Shown here in pieces: positions 45,045 through 58,106 of a stretch of 64,000 nt of DNA. Source of the DNA: Porpolomopsis calyptriformis (Eukaryota; Basidiomycota; Agaricomycetes; Agaricales; Hygrophoraceae). The translations under genes and the position numbers were made by a program. Each line of letters starts with the position of its first letter. Position 1 is the stretch's first letter. Where the stretch lies: positions 1,178,001 through 1,242,000 of the forward strand of contig OX621169.1 of assembly GCA_951640195.1 (NCBI GenBank). Reading direction: 5' to 3'. Below the pieces are notes generated by a model. It was not told the origin of the DNA. It ran no database searches and worked only from the letters and a program-made list of their open reading frames with translations.

Positions 45045-46799
45045 ATGATGACACCCTTTCGTTACCTGTTTCTTGTGCTGGTCATCATCGTGAGCGCCTT
45101 TCGCTTTCATCTGCACCCATTTCACCGTCTAAACGAATACCTACAGATCAGTCTTCACTACATACTCAGCTTTTCACACGAGGGCTACGGCAAGGCGACC
45201 TCCCTCTCACATCTAAAGGAGCAGTTGATCGGCTCAAGCTCTCCACCCTACAAGACACCTATCCCAGACTCGTATTATACTAATACCTCCAGGCCAAGAC
45301 CCCCCGACCGCAAAGCCAATGCAACCATCGTCATTCTCGCAAGAAACGGTGACTTGCCCGGCGTCATAACAAGCATGAAGCAAATGGAAGACAGGTTCAA
45401 CAAACAGTTCCAATACCCATACACCTTCCTCAACGAACAACCTTTCACCGATGAATTTAAAAAGTACTCGCTTTTTCTCTCAGTACCCTCGCACCCCGCT
45501 CAGCTGGTACAACAGCCGCGTCTCCGCCCTTACAGACTCGCTAGTCGAGTTTGGCCTCATTCCAAACGAGGACTGGGTTCAACCTCCCTGGATCGACGAA
45601 GCAAATGCCACTGCCGCCCGGCAGAACATGGAAAAAAATAACGTCATTTACGGAGGTAAGCTGCCCGTTCTAACATTCATCATCCCCATCTCACTCGTTC
45701 CCAGGTAGCGTCCCGTACGCCCCATTTCATTTTGCCTTGATTGTATCCTCACACATGTCTAATAGGTATCGGAACATGTGCCGCTTCAACTCTGGCGTAA
45801 GTTGGTTGCCCATGTCCCCGTGTATCCTTAATTGTCTGCGATCCGTCGTATCCAGTTCTTCTACAGGCAGGAACTCTTAAAGAAGTACAAGTATTACTGG
45901 AGGGTAGAGTATGTTGCCATAATTTTGCACACATCCTTATATGTTCCTGATCCGTGCTACGGCACAGGCCACACATCACATTCTTCTGTGATCTCCACTA
46001 CGATCCATTCCTGATCATGGAAGATGGGAAAAAGGTTTACGGTAAGTCAACGTCGCATTTCGATACTGTAGCATAACCAATCAATTCGCTCCCATCGCTA
46101 GGCTTCACCGTGTCGCTTTACGAGTACGAAGCCACAATTCCTACTCTATGGGCCACTGTCAGAGGTTCGTCGTTTATGTTCAAGCTGTCTTTCGTTCAAG
46201 CTGACTTGTTGCCCATTTGATAAAGATTTCCTGAAAGAAAACCCCGGTCTGGCTTCCCCTGACAATGCCATGGCCTTCCTCTCCGATGACGGAGGGGAGA
46301 GTTACAATCGCTGCCATTGTACGTCGGCTCACTCATTTCACTCGCCTCCTCATCACTCCTGCCCATAGTCTGGAGCAACTTTGAGATCGGGGACCTCGAC
46401 TTTTGGCGCGGCGAAGCATACTCTAAATTCTTCAATCATCTCGACGCAAAGGGCGGTTTCTATTACGAGGTTTGTGCCTAAAGCATATTCTCGCTAACCG
46501 CCTAACCGTACTCGGCTTGAAGCGCTGGGGGGACGCCCCTGTTCACAGTATTGGCGCAGCGCTATTCGCTCGGAAAGATCAAATCCACTTCTTCGCTGAT
46601 ATTGGCTATCGACACGAACCTTTCCAACATTGCCCACAAGGAGAAGCTCACAAAAAAGGGAAATGCTGGTGTGACCCTGGTCAAAACTTCGGTATGCCTT
46701 CGGTATATTCACATCTTTTGTTTGCCTCATTCGTTCTTTTTTTTTTGACCAGATTATGAGTGGTATTCGTGTCTGAACCGATACGATAAGCTATTTTAA
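45045..46799 (+). CDS. Golgi alpha-1,2-mannosyltransferase (KTR/KRE2, GT15)
   Basis: Type II Golgi membrane enzyme adding mannose from GDP-mannose to N- and O-glycans. Start at 45045 (MMTPFRY) followed by the anchor LFLVLVIIVSAFRFHL. GT15 blocks in order: NATIVILARNGDLPGVITSM, ...NMCRFNSG/FFYRQELLKKYKYYWRVE, CDLHYDPFLIMEDGKKVYGF, YEYEATIPTLW, the core HFWSNFEIGDLDFWRGEAYS with the conserved Glu, YERWGDAPVHSIGAALF and the Cys-rich end GYRHEPFQHCP...CWCDPGQNF. Many short introns. Family very secure; which of the KTR paralogues is not determinable. Confidence 0.9.
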
Positions 46800-46945
46800 T
46801 TTGAAATCTAGATACAGATGTAGTGTGTCCCCTGATAATAATAGTATTTATATGGCCCACCCAGGCATCCTGTTTTCCTGTCGGATAACTAGGACGGTAT
46901 CTATCTGACGAGGTTGCAAATTTGGAGGAGCCGGTCCGAGGATAT

Positions 46946-49900
46946 TTAATTAATATGCCGAGTCCGATTTTTACAGAATTGATTGCGAATAGTATTGATA
47001 CTATCCACGCTCGTCAGGGGAATGCTCTGAAAGGAAGAAAACGGCGACATTACCGAGTCATAAAGTCGCGTCCACGTCGAACCTAATGAACTGTCAATCA
47101 GGCGGTCGACATATTCCCCTACCAAGGAATGTGTCAGAGTTGGCTGGAAACGATCTCGTAGCATAGTTGCAGTCTTTTCCCCCAGAGCGGCAAAACAAGG
47201 CATCGTCGAGTCTGAAGTGGAATTAGCATTCCAGTAGCACGAAAATCGCCGAAAGGTTCAGATAAGCACCTTTCTGCATCAATTCTACTAAAGTGATAAT
47301 CCTGTCGCAGTGTTTTCGTGAAGCTTCAAAGCCTACCCGAAAGAGTCTTCTAAACTCTAGAAACGGCTCGCTGTCGACACCCCCTAATACTTCGATGTAT
47401 TCCGGGGACAATTTGAAAGGCGCTGCTTCAAATCCGATGTTCCCCGGCGAATTGGACAACATGAAGCCGAAATCGATGTGGATCAAATGGCCTTCCCGAT
47501 CCAGGAGAATGTTGCCATTGTGACGATCTTTGATTTGGAGGAGATACGTCACGATAGAGTAGCCTGGGTGGACAGTCTTGGAAAAACTGTGAAAAAAGAG
47601 TCAACTATTGGCGGACTAACCTGCCAGTGATTTCACAAAATTACGTTGAGCGCGCACGAATTTCGCCGAGGATGAATCACCGTATGTCTGTTTACAAGTC
47701 AATGGGGGTGGCTCGAGTATCTGTCAGATCTAGGACTTACTTCTCGGAAATGGTCAAGTAAAGTCACATGCCCCAGTCTTCCTTCAGCAATTCGTCGAGC
47801 GTACTGTGCTTTCTTAATAGAATGTATCGACACAGCATCCGTAATTGTTTCCACTAGACCTGAAGTCCCTCCAGTGATAAGGATACGGAAACTGCGAAAG
47901 ACGACCGTTAGTATAACAAGGAATAACCCGCAGCTGGCTATAGGTACGTACAATCTCACCCAACACTGGCAATTCTCTTCCTGCCAGATGTTCTCAAACT
48001 CTCGAATAAGTTGCACGGCTAGTTGTTCTTGTCGCAAGTCACCACCAGTCTTAACAATAATAGAGACGCAGTCCCAATTGGCTACACGCGCATTACATTA
48101 GTAAAACGAAGAGAAATATTTGAAGATTTCAAACCTAGGTGACCATATGGAGAGCTGTGTCGTATCCTACTCTGCGGCCGTAATTGAGTAGAGGTCAACC
48201 AAAGTAAATGAGATCACTCACCTTCTTTGTGGCCCACGATTCGCTGAATACGACAGCGGAAGGATCAACCTTGTTAAGTTCACGTCGAATGATTCCCTCA
48301 TCTTCCACGGTCCTGATATCATCGCTTGAATCAACCACGCGGATTATTCCTTCATTCTCAAGATGTTCACGCATTCGCTCCATCCTCTCTTCCTCGAGGG
48401 ACAGCATTTCTTTCATGATCCGATCTCGGATAGCTGCAGCCTCCGAGTACTGGAGTTTCATGCGGAGGGGAGCAGACGCCGCTGAACCTCCATTGTCATG
48501 CGAGCCGCCCGATGAAGAAGGGTGCGATGGACCTCTGTGCTCAGCAGAACTCAGAAGCCAGGCTGACTTTGGTAACCAGCTGGACGCGGATCCCGAATCT
48601 GATTCCGCCGTGTTGTTTGACATCCCGGGTAGTGAGATCGGAGTCACTGGTTCTCGGACAAGGTTTGCATTCAGTTGGGACAGCATGATAGCCGCCGTGC
48701 GCATGCGCTCAGAATATTCGTCCAGAGAGATGAACGAACTGTTACCGTCGATACTTGAGATAGATCCTTGTGTTTGGTGGGACTGCGAGACATTTCCAGA
48801 TGCCGTCGGTAAAGCTGGACACGGAGGTGCCATCGAAGAGCTCTGATCCGGTATTGGAGGGGGGAGAGAAGAGAACCGTGACCATGCTGCCATGTCGAGC
48901 TCTTTATTTTTTGGCGCGGGTGGCAATACAATTGATTCCGATATGTCAACTCGTCGAGACAAGAGGGTATGATCTGCCCCGTATAACTGTTCAACTAGAT
49001 CTATTTCTTCTTCGTCAGGGGGAGGGACAGCCGCTGGTGTGGCAGGCATTACAACCATGGGAGCTTGAATCCTGGCTCCGGTATCTTCCCCAAGAATGAC
49101 CTCGGCGGCGGTCACTTGATCCGAATAAGTTCTGTTTCGATGAGTTGGAGAGGGCGCAAAGGATATAGAGTCACGGGAAGTGTCCTGAAATCCTTCCTCC
49201 TTGACGACAATCTTTTTGAGGACTTCCTTGTTACTTCTTTTGGAGGGATCGAAGTCAAGGTCGTCATGTAGAATCTCGATCAGGACCAAGTATGGTGCTC
49301 GCTCAGCTGAGTTCAAGACGACGCTCTCTCCCGGGGGGATTCGAACAATTCGATGGTGAGGCTGCGTGGTGTTTTTTGAAGGTTCTGGTGCGTCAGACGA
49401 AGAGCACCACATCGGCATACATACCTTGGATTGCTGTGAAGCCATCCTTTTAGAAAGTTAGAGGGACGAACCTCAGCAGGTAGTTTATGATTCAATGCAG
49501 TTAACTCGGCTCTCAGTGCACTGACGCGGGCAGGTCTCGGCACAACCAAGAGTCGATTCGATATATTCTCCAGTGTGAGCAAAAATTGAACCTGGTTGAA
49601 AACTGAAGACTTGACGGGGGGTTATATAACACAAAACTGACCTCGGATCGGCAGTAATGACTCCGTAAAAGGTCCCGTTGAGACATCAAATCGTATTTCT
49701 GTAACAAGACCTCAGCAGTACCGAAGGTACTTGAGCGGATCGGTGAATTGAACGAAGAAATAGATGGAGAGGATTGAAAAGGCGTAGACGGGCGGGAGGT
49801 CGATTTGGCATCAGACTGACCTAGAGGATCGTAAGACATCCTTAATTTATGGGCACTTTGGAGGTGCAGAGGAAGAGCCGGTGTTGTTCGTGAAGCGCCG

Positions 49901-50827
49901 ATTGTGCTACGACGGGCCAGCATGCTGGCCTTGATCGCAGAATGCCTACTGTGATCCAAAACGGATGGCTGACTGCGGGTAATGATCTCTTCCGTTTGGA
50001 CTGGAGCGTCATCATTCGGACTGGCCTCGTCCAAACTACTTTCATCGTCTTCTGAGGTGTCTTTATTAAGTGCAACAACGCTGCCGCGAGCAACTCGATC
50101 ATCCTGGAATTGGAGACTTTTCAATTCCTGGCTGTCGTCATCGGCACGTCCTTGCTCGATGGCAACCTCGCTCATGATGTCTACGAGATCAGGCATTGCC
50201 GGGGCACCAGCGAGAACAACACCGACTCCCACTAAAGTGGGCTCAAGCTTAGGTTTAACTTTCATCCTCGCAAAACGTGATTGGTATGGAAGATTCAAAG
50301 TCGAATAGGGTGACGGGGCGGGCGGGGGAAGGTCCTCAAATATTATTTCATGACATTTGTGTAAAGTGCGTTGACATATCGCAAAGGACTGGGAATCGGG
50401 GCGAGCGAGGGCGAGGTCCCTGAGAGACGCTTGCATAAACCATAATGTCTGGATGCGCACGCTCGTAAATAGAGGGCAGGGTATGACGAGACGGTATGAC
50501 ATACGATCATGGCGATATGGGTTGACCTCTGAGCAACCTCGACCACAAAACATTCTAATGCCCTTGACTTGGATGGTCTGGTGACAAGAAGATGGCTGAG
50601 AGCCAACAGATGTTAAAACTAAGGTCTGGCAATCGCGACCAACATTTCGTTCACCATATGAAACCCCAGACCTCACGCAGCTCATGTGTGTCCAATTCTC
50701 TGAGTCTGCGAGTGATATAGTATGTGATACCGATGTTGTCCGAATAGGTTTTCAGGTACCGCAATGCGACATGGACTGAAAAGAAGGACGGTGATAGAAA
50801 GAGGCGCAAGAGGAGTGCATGAGACAT
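46946..50827 (-). CDS. PIK1: Phosphatidylinositol 4-kinase Pik1
   Basis: Makes PI4P at the Golgi, needed for secretory traffic. Start at 50827; the N-terminal lipid-kinase-unique helical region follows (VALRYLKTYSDNIGITYYIT RRL-type), then a long Ser/Thr-rich disordered middle, a conserved block VQFLLTLENISNRLLVVPRP, and the C-terminal kinase domain: GDLRQEQLAVQLIREFENIW, ITGGTSGLVETITDAVSIHS, the catalytic loop DRHNGNILLDREGH and the activation loop HIDFGFMLSNSPGNIGFE with the DFG Asp. Ends at 46946. More than ten exons. Head to head with OST3/6, 126 bp between starts. Very secure. Confidence 0.92.
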
Positions 50828-50953
50828 TCGCAGCCTGCTCTCGACCTCGCCGTATCTGATTCGTCGGTGCCAGGTTGCTGATGTTTAAGGTCTTAAGCAA
50901 GCAGACCCGATTCGGCTAACTTTTCCACGTTTACTCTGCCAGCGTCAGCCGCG

Positions 50954-52155
50954 ATGAGGCTCCCCTTCCTAGCTCTCCTTTCCTTGCCATTCTGTCTTGC
51001 GGCATCAAAAGATTCCATCCAGCAACAGCTTTCTCAGCTTGCCGCCGCCAACAATGGAGTCATCCAACTCGATGATGCAAAATTCTCTCTGCTGACTTCC
51101 ACAAATCGCAACTGGTCAGTTGCCATTCAGTTTACAGCTATGGATCCCCGAAGGAGATGCTCTCCTTGCAAGTTAGTTGTCCCCACCCCCTTGACGGGTC
51201 CTGATCTTTTTTGACCACTCATCCGAAGGGGGTTTGAACCTTCGTGGAATGCTGTTGCAAAAGCATGGGCATCAACCCCAAAGGAGGACAGAGACAGTCA
51301 CTTCTTTGCTACTTTAGACTTTGACAATGCTCAAAGCACATTTCAAAGGGTACTTCTTACCTCTCTTGTCAAAATTTGACACCAATTCTCTGATTTTTAG
51401 TTGGGTTTGACCTCTGCCCCGGTTGTCCACGTCTACCATGCAACTGAAGGCCCTCGCCAACCGTCTAATGGCAAGTTTGGACCTCTGAAGTTCGACTTCT
51501 CCACGTGAGACACATCATAGTCATCCGTGGCCCAGCTAACAACTCGATCCAGCGGATTCGATCCAGAACCGCTCGCCCAACAGTTATCCAACTATACTCC
51601 CGTTCCGATCCCTTACAAGGCACCCATAGACTGGGCCCGATGGGGAACTTTCTCATTCGTCATCCTTTCCTTTCTGTTGACGATTCGTTTCATTGCACCA
51701 ATATTGAAAAGTCGTTGGACTTGGGCAGCGATCACCGTTGTTACTTCGCTGATCATGACTTCCGGTCATATGTATACTCGCATACGAGGAACACCTTACA
51801 CTGGGCCAGACGGGCAGTGGATTGCAGGCGGTTATCAAAATCAATTCGGACAAGAGGTTCACGTGGTCGCCGGGATATGTGAGTTGCGATTATGTGCGCA
51901 CCCTACACTTGTCTTATCCCTATTCGCAGATGGATTTCTAGCACTATCCTTCTTGATGCTCACGGTGGTGATCCCCTACCAATCGTCTCCGCAACGACAA
52001 AGGGCACAGGTTTATCTCTGGACGGGGATCATCTTGATCGTCTACTCAATTCTAGTTTCACTGTTCAGAATGAAAAACAGAGGTAGTCATGTTGTCTTTG
52101 CTATGATCATCCACTCACAGTCTTCACAGGTTATCCTTTTAAGCTTCTCCTGTAG
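50954..52155 (+). CDS. OST3: Oligosaccharyltransferase subunit Ost3/Ost6
   Basis: Subunit of the ER oligosaccharyltransferase with an oxidoreductase domain that holds acceptor proteins by mixed disulphides. Signal peptide MRLPFLALLSLPFCLAAS; thioredoxin-like domain with the redox motif CSPC (RRRCSPCK, about 51150-51170); then four membrane segments (FVILSFLLTIRFIAPI, AAITVVTSLIMTSGHMY, FLALSFLMLTVVIPY, LWTGIILIVYSILVSLFRMK). About six exons; the last, spliced near 52130, ends GYPFKLLL*. Yeast keeps two paralogues (OST3, OST6); which one this matches is not decided. Very secure as family. Confidence 0.92.
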
Positions 52156-52293
52156 CCCGAAAAGTCTGAACGTTGTTCAGATGAATATATATTTTAAAGA
52201 TGCTCTGCCTTTATAGACCTGACTGCAATCCATCGTTCCCACTTGAGAAAGCAATTAATTACGACCTGAATGAGTATTTCTATGCAGCAAGTT

Positions 52294-55200
52294 CTAGGAA
52301 CCCTCTTGTTGTAAAACGTCCACATATCGACTACGGATATTCCTTTTCGCAGCCTGTGACCGCGGTCGTGATGGCGGTGGCGGTGGGCCGCCGGATGGTG
52401 AGACGGTTGCAGGTTCAGACTCAATCGGTACCAAGTTTGATCGCGGGCGCACAACCGATCTGGTTGGTTGGGATGTGCTGAGGTCGTTGACCGATGCGGG
52501 ACGATTTGGTGGTCCAGGGTTGCCGCCAGTTCCAGGTGGGAAAACGGCACTCGATTTACCAGGAGAGGCGGTCTGGGCTCTCGAGGGAGGTGGAGGAGGA
52601 TCGGCTGGTTTTGAGGGCGCAGCAGATTCCGCCTAAGGAGAGATCATGAACAAAGATGAACGGTGAATCGTGAATGCATATACCTTGTTCACCCAGCGCT
52701 TAAGTTCCTTGTCGTAATAGAAGGTTGTTTCCTCCCCTAGACTAGCTTTGATAGGACCCGATGTCTCGCGCTTTCCCCACAATGCAAACCGACTGAACCA
52801 GGAGCCAGAGCTACTAGCATTATTTGTTTCTGGAAAGGGTGTAAGAATATCAATAACCAATGTTCGTTCAAACAGAGCTGGATTCCAGCGTACCGGTCCG
52901 TTCAGCAGGAGGTTTTTGTGCAGGTTCGGCCTTGCCGGTTGATGGTGCTGCCTTGGGTTGCTCGTCCTTCTCATCATTTGGCGGTTTTTCGCGTTTTGAT
53001 GGGTTTCCAAATCCTAAATCCTCGACTTCTTCATCCTCACGAACCGTCGGAGGTTGCGGTTGCGGTTGGTTGATGTCAGCCGTTATTACAGGGAATACAT
53101 CGTCGTCCATCAGAGAGAAGAATTCCGAGGATGATGGTGTGATTTTTGGTTGATCCGCCCGCAAAAATGACGTTGCTGTGGGTGTCTGGGATGAGTCGGC
53201 CACGTATGACGACCCCCACCACATTCCATGGGTTACACCCTGCTGTTCTTCGGTGGCCAGTGGTAATCTTGCAGTCGTTGCCTCCGAGTTGCCATTTGGG
53301 GGGTGGTGGTTGATAGCCGACCCAAATGAAGGTGATTGGGCAAAAGTTGTGGTTGCCGCATTTGCAGATGCGATGCGTGGTGCGGGAGAAGGTTTTCGCC
53401 GAATATGGTCCATCGCGGAGGACGCTCGATCCATTTGGACGGGTGGGTTCGCGGCTAGAGGGTACGCCATAGCAGACCCAGTCCTTCGGGGTGGGGGGAA
53501 AACATTCAAATTTGCCGCGGATAGCAGCGGGGAGGTGCTTGCAGAAGAAGTGGATGATGAAATGGTGCTGTAATGCGAGAAAGGACCATCAAAAGTACGG
53601 TCTTCACTTGTAGCGGCATGTTCTGCCGGTAGAGGTGATTGATCACCAGTGATTAACTTGGTGAATCTACCTTCCAGCCAAGTACCTAATTTGTCAAGGC
53701 TAGGTTTACTCATCTTTCCGCCTATCCAGGACCCAGACTTTTCAATGTGGGGAGCACCTATTATGCGATCTGAGAGCGTTTTCAGCTGCTCGATGAAAGT
53801 CGCGGTGAAATGGGGTGAACTGCGGTGAAGAGCACCGGCGATCGCCTCACAATATCTGACATTCTTTCTTTAGCTAGAATCCGAAGAATAAAACCACAGG
53901 CGACCGAACCTGCTTGCTAGCTGGATTTGACCAACCTCCGCAAGAGCGTTGGCACGAATCAATCTATACGCTTGCAAATGAGGGAGGCCATTGAATGCTT
54001 CTTGCCCTTTTGCAGGTGATGCCAGGGACAATGCAAATTCAACAATTTCAGTCAAGACAATAGGATCCAGGTCCTTGTGAAAACTTGGACAATTTGCAGG
54101 GCTGAGGGAACCCAAAAGCGTGATACGGGTAGTCGGAATCCCTACGCCACCTATTGGCGATGTTTGGGGAGCAAGTAAGTAACTGATCATAATGGTATCA
54201 GCATGTCCTTCACAGCAAGTCAGTCCCACATACCAAGCATGCGCCGCCTCAACCCATTGGTTGGACCACAGGTAGTCGCCAAGCGCTGTCAATGCGGAGG
54301 ATGCTTCAACAGTCATTGGGTTAGATAACATCATGGCAGCAGTCTCTGTCCATTTGGATAGGGTGTCGGCTGGGATATTGGGTGCTTGAAGTAAAATTGC
54401 GGATGAAAAACTGGCAGACATTGGTGTGTTATGAGATAGGGGTGGTACTTGCATGCTACCTGTCATTCTGGACAATAGATTTTGCGGGAGTAACTCCTGG
54501 ACTGTGACACAATAAATTCGCGATCCCAGAAGCACGAATGAAAACCAACCTGCTGCTGCACCTTGACCTGAGAACATGCTGTACGCGACTCTGAGACTTT
54601 CTCGACCATTGGGCTTTACCACCTCTGTGCCATTCAATTGCCCGGACCCACGACTGACACCAAGCTCAGTTTTGAGAAACTCGTTAACGACCTCCTTCCA
54701 TGCTTCTTTGTCGATACTGCTTGCAATGACCATAGCATGAGCCCACAGTTTCTCATCCAGGGCAAAATGATAGGCCTTTTGACGGTCACCACGTAGAAGA
54801 AATTCCTGTATTCTATCCAGAGCAGAGGGACGAAGAATAGAAGTCGCAACAGGAGTTTCAAATGAGGCAGAAGAATGCAAACCGAAAGAGAGGTCGGGGG
54901 TGGACGAGTGCATATCCGCAGGGGAGAAATCCAGTGTAGGCGTGGGCTTTGCCGTATCCGAAGCTGAAGTGCTACTTGACATGTCTAACCGGGGTATAAG
55001 AGCAGCGCGAACCGCCATGTCGATCTGGGGGCTACGAAAGGGTGAACATTAAGAAGGGGAAAAGCCAATTATCCGTCACTTACGTGCCCGATAAGTTCCC
55101 GTCATTCTCTACCATCACCTTCAATAACCTGACCAGAACAAGTTTTCCTTCCAGTCTTCTTCTGTCCGCTGTGCCTGGTTGAAGATATCCGATTCCTTGG

Positions 55201-57773
55201 GATACCTCCTCAATTCGCTCGGTGAGATATTTTATGACACGGGGTTTCTTTGTTTTAGCTGCGGTACCTGTTCGCACAAGACTGACGGTCGGACTACCAG
55301 GATCCGCTAACAGAGGACCGGGGAATGAGGTGGCCGTTGTATCATCAAGTGTGGATTCTGGGATGATTTTATTCAACACGCGAATGTTCACGTCCATAGA
55401 CCTCCGCGAAGAAAGCGCAACATCGAAGCCAGTATTCAAGACAGAGGAACCGTGAAAACATGTGACTAATTTTCCGCCAAAGCCAAAACTAACAATTGGG
55501 ACACGAGCGGATGTCCGTCCTAGTGGATCATTTGATCCTAAAAGTGATGGCGATGGCGCATAAGGTGTTTGATTTACAGCACTGATTAGCAACTCTTGCC
55601 CCGAAGAAAAGTCATTAGCCATTGACGGTGCCTTCAGAGGTCCGGCATCATGAAAGCTTGAATAGTCGTATCTGGACAGGAAATTTCCATAGTCTGACGG
55701 CTCACTGGGCTGGTGGCGAACATGTTGGGAAGAGGCGTACGTTACACCCCCAGAAGCCGAATAGACCGAAGAAGTTGACATAGATCTATTTCTGTTGTCA
55801 CCAAGGCCGTTTCCCATCGGAGGGGAATAGGTGTTTACTCCAGACTGGGAGTCAGATGGGGGTGCCGCAAGAGAAGCAGCTCTCCCTGGGCCAGGTTTAG
55901 AGGGAGGGTGATTAACTATGGGTGCATATGGATCTGGAACGCTGTTTAGGGAGTTATAATGGGTTTGATTGACTGGGGGTGGAGATACTTGATCCCTTGA
56001 ACCAAATGGCCGCTGATTGTATGCCTTGCCTTGCACTGTTTGCAGATCTCGGGCGCCATTCGGCAGGGATTGTGGAATAGAATCTGGCGACAGCGTCCTC
56101 TGTACTCTGGGAAGCGTATTCGGACTAGAAGAGGCATTCTGGGGAATCACGCCTCGCTCTGAACCATCTGAGTGGGTACGGGAATGTGATATTAAGGAGT
56201 ATGGTGATGTCGCTCGTTCGTCGGACTGGGTGCTGTAATGATCGCCTAGTGATTTGGAGGCTCCATAAGGAGCTGAGTGTGATGGGGGAATGCTGGAGTC
56301 GTTCTGAGCAGTATAATCCCTACCTGGATGAGAGCTGGACTGGAATGTCTCATTTCCGGAGGGGATAACTCGTTGTGAGCCAGCCGAGTGGAACGTAGGA
56401 TATTGTGAAGCATGCGAATCGACATATACATTATCGCCAGTGTAAGGAGAATACGAAGAATCATGGAATGTATTTGCAGGGATGGCGCCTGTTGACTGAA
56501 AGCTATCGTCAAATCGACCACTAGCCATTGTGGGTCCCTCAGAATTAGCAGACGTTGATTGTCTGGGGGGAAATGTTTCGGGGGGAGGGGGTAGAGGGGG
56601 TGCTTCATTTGCATTCCGGCCATCGAACGATGTTTGGGAGGAAGGCCATGTATGGGTCGGATGAGATTCAACGTGACGTAGATTCTGGGAGTGCGAATGT
56701 TCGTCTCTGGCATAGCCGGAGTGGGAGTCAGACAGTCCGCCGAAGTTATCATCAGTAGAATGACGGGGGTGAGTCCCGTATTGTAACGGATCAAGATATG
56801 TCACTTTTAGTGGACCACGCTCACCTGAGCCAACCGTCTGGTCAACGCTGCCAGTAGATGATATATCGGGACGACTGGGTGGGATGGAGGGAACTGAACC
56901 GTGTGTAGGGTATGACTGCTGTCCGTAGACGCCAGATGCAGGGGGGATGGAGCGCGGAACTGTCCGCCTGGCAGGTTTGGATGTAGGAAATGGCGGGTCA
57001 TACGCGTTTGTGATTTTGGGCCGATTGAAAGCTGTCACTTGGGCTGGGGGTGGGGTAGGTATTGCAGAAACGGGCCTTGCATGAGAAGAGGGATAGGGGT
57101 ATGATAGAGTTTGTGAGACAGGCGGTTGTTGGAGGTTCGATGCCATGGGCTTGTAAGGGTCGTAGGTGTGTTGCAACGCAGGAGCAGCGGGTGGACCGTA
57201 ATTATTGGAAGATACCTGAACATTGGGGTTGTATGGGTCATACGGCGATTGCGAACGAGTTGCATGTTGAACGTCATAAGGTGCTGATATATGGCCCGCT
57301 TTCGGCGCGTAGGGATCCGATGACGTTGAATAATCTGGCACGCCAACGTGTCCTTGGCCTATGAAATTTCGGCATAAGTGCGAGCCCAGCGGGTGAAAGG
57401 CCATAGTGGTACCAGAAAAAACTGCCTCCGAAGGCGGTTGGCCGTAAACATGCCACTGACCATGTTCATCATACCAGCCATCATAATTCTGGGCTGTGGA
57501 ACTTTGTTCCTGAGAGTACGAAGTGTTGTGGTGGCCAGGATGATCTGGCTTGGAATAAGCTGAAGGCGCAGCCGGAAGGTCCTGTGCAGAAAAAAGGTCG
57601 GAAGGATCTCCGGAGTCGGGGGGTTGGTCGGCATTACTTGCTTCGTGCTCATAAACGGAGCCAGGAGTAATTATTGGTGGTGAGGCCAATGGGTTGTCGA
57701 CACCTAACGATGCGAAAGGGTCAGAGGGCTCTTCCGGGCCAAAAAGTGAGGCTGCTGCCTCCACAGTGCTCAT
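52294..57773 (-). CDS. SEC16: COPII coat assembly factor Sec16
   Basis: Large peripheral scaffold that organises ER exit sites. Start at 57773 (MSTVEAAASLFGPEEPSDPF). About 700 residues of disordered Pro/Ser/Tyr-rich sequence come first; then the central conserved domain from about 55480: GKLVTCFHGSSVLN, VIKYLTERIEEVSQGIGYLQ and, in the next exon, ALDRIQEFLLRGDRQKAYHF plus LWSNQWVEAAHAWYVGLTCC. A second disordered region follows, then the small C-terminal block (ETTFYYDKELKRWVN) and the end RNIRSRYVDVLQQEG at 52294. About 1,700 residues, a usual size for fungal Sec16. Very secure. Confidence 0.93.
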
Positions 57774-58106
57774 AAGTGAGGGATGTATTGGCTAAGACGA
57801 AGGAGGGGGATGCTATGTAATTTGGGGTATGTTTGTAACCCTTTGGACGAGCACGGTACTAATGTGGATGGCGTAATAACCGATAACGGGAATGCGTATG
57901 ATTATGATGATAAAGCGGAGAGAATAACGACTAAAAAGATCCTAGCTGTAAAGTGATAAGAGCGACAAGAAATATTATCGACAGCAATGGGACCCAAGTA
58001 TCCAACCATTAGTGGGTAAAGCAGGAAAAATGACGATGTTGCGATGTGCGTGGTTTTGCGAAAACAAGTGCAGGTTGAAGAAACAAACGAATGGATGCGA
58101 AGGTAG
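57774..58106. other. Intergenic between SEC16 start and Pumilio stop
   Basis: 333 bp, AT-richer than its surroundings, no ORF or repeat recognised. Both neighbours are on the minus strand, so it holds the Pumilio 3' UTR and the SEC16 promoter. Confidence 0.5.
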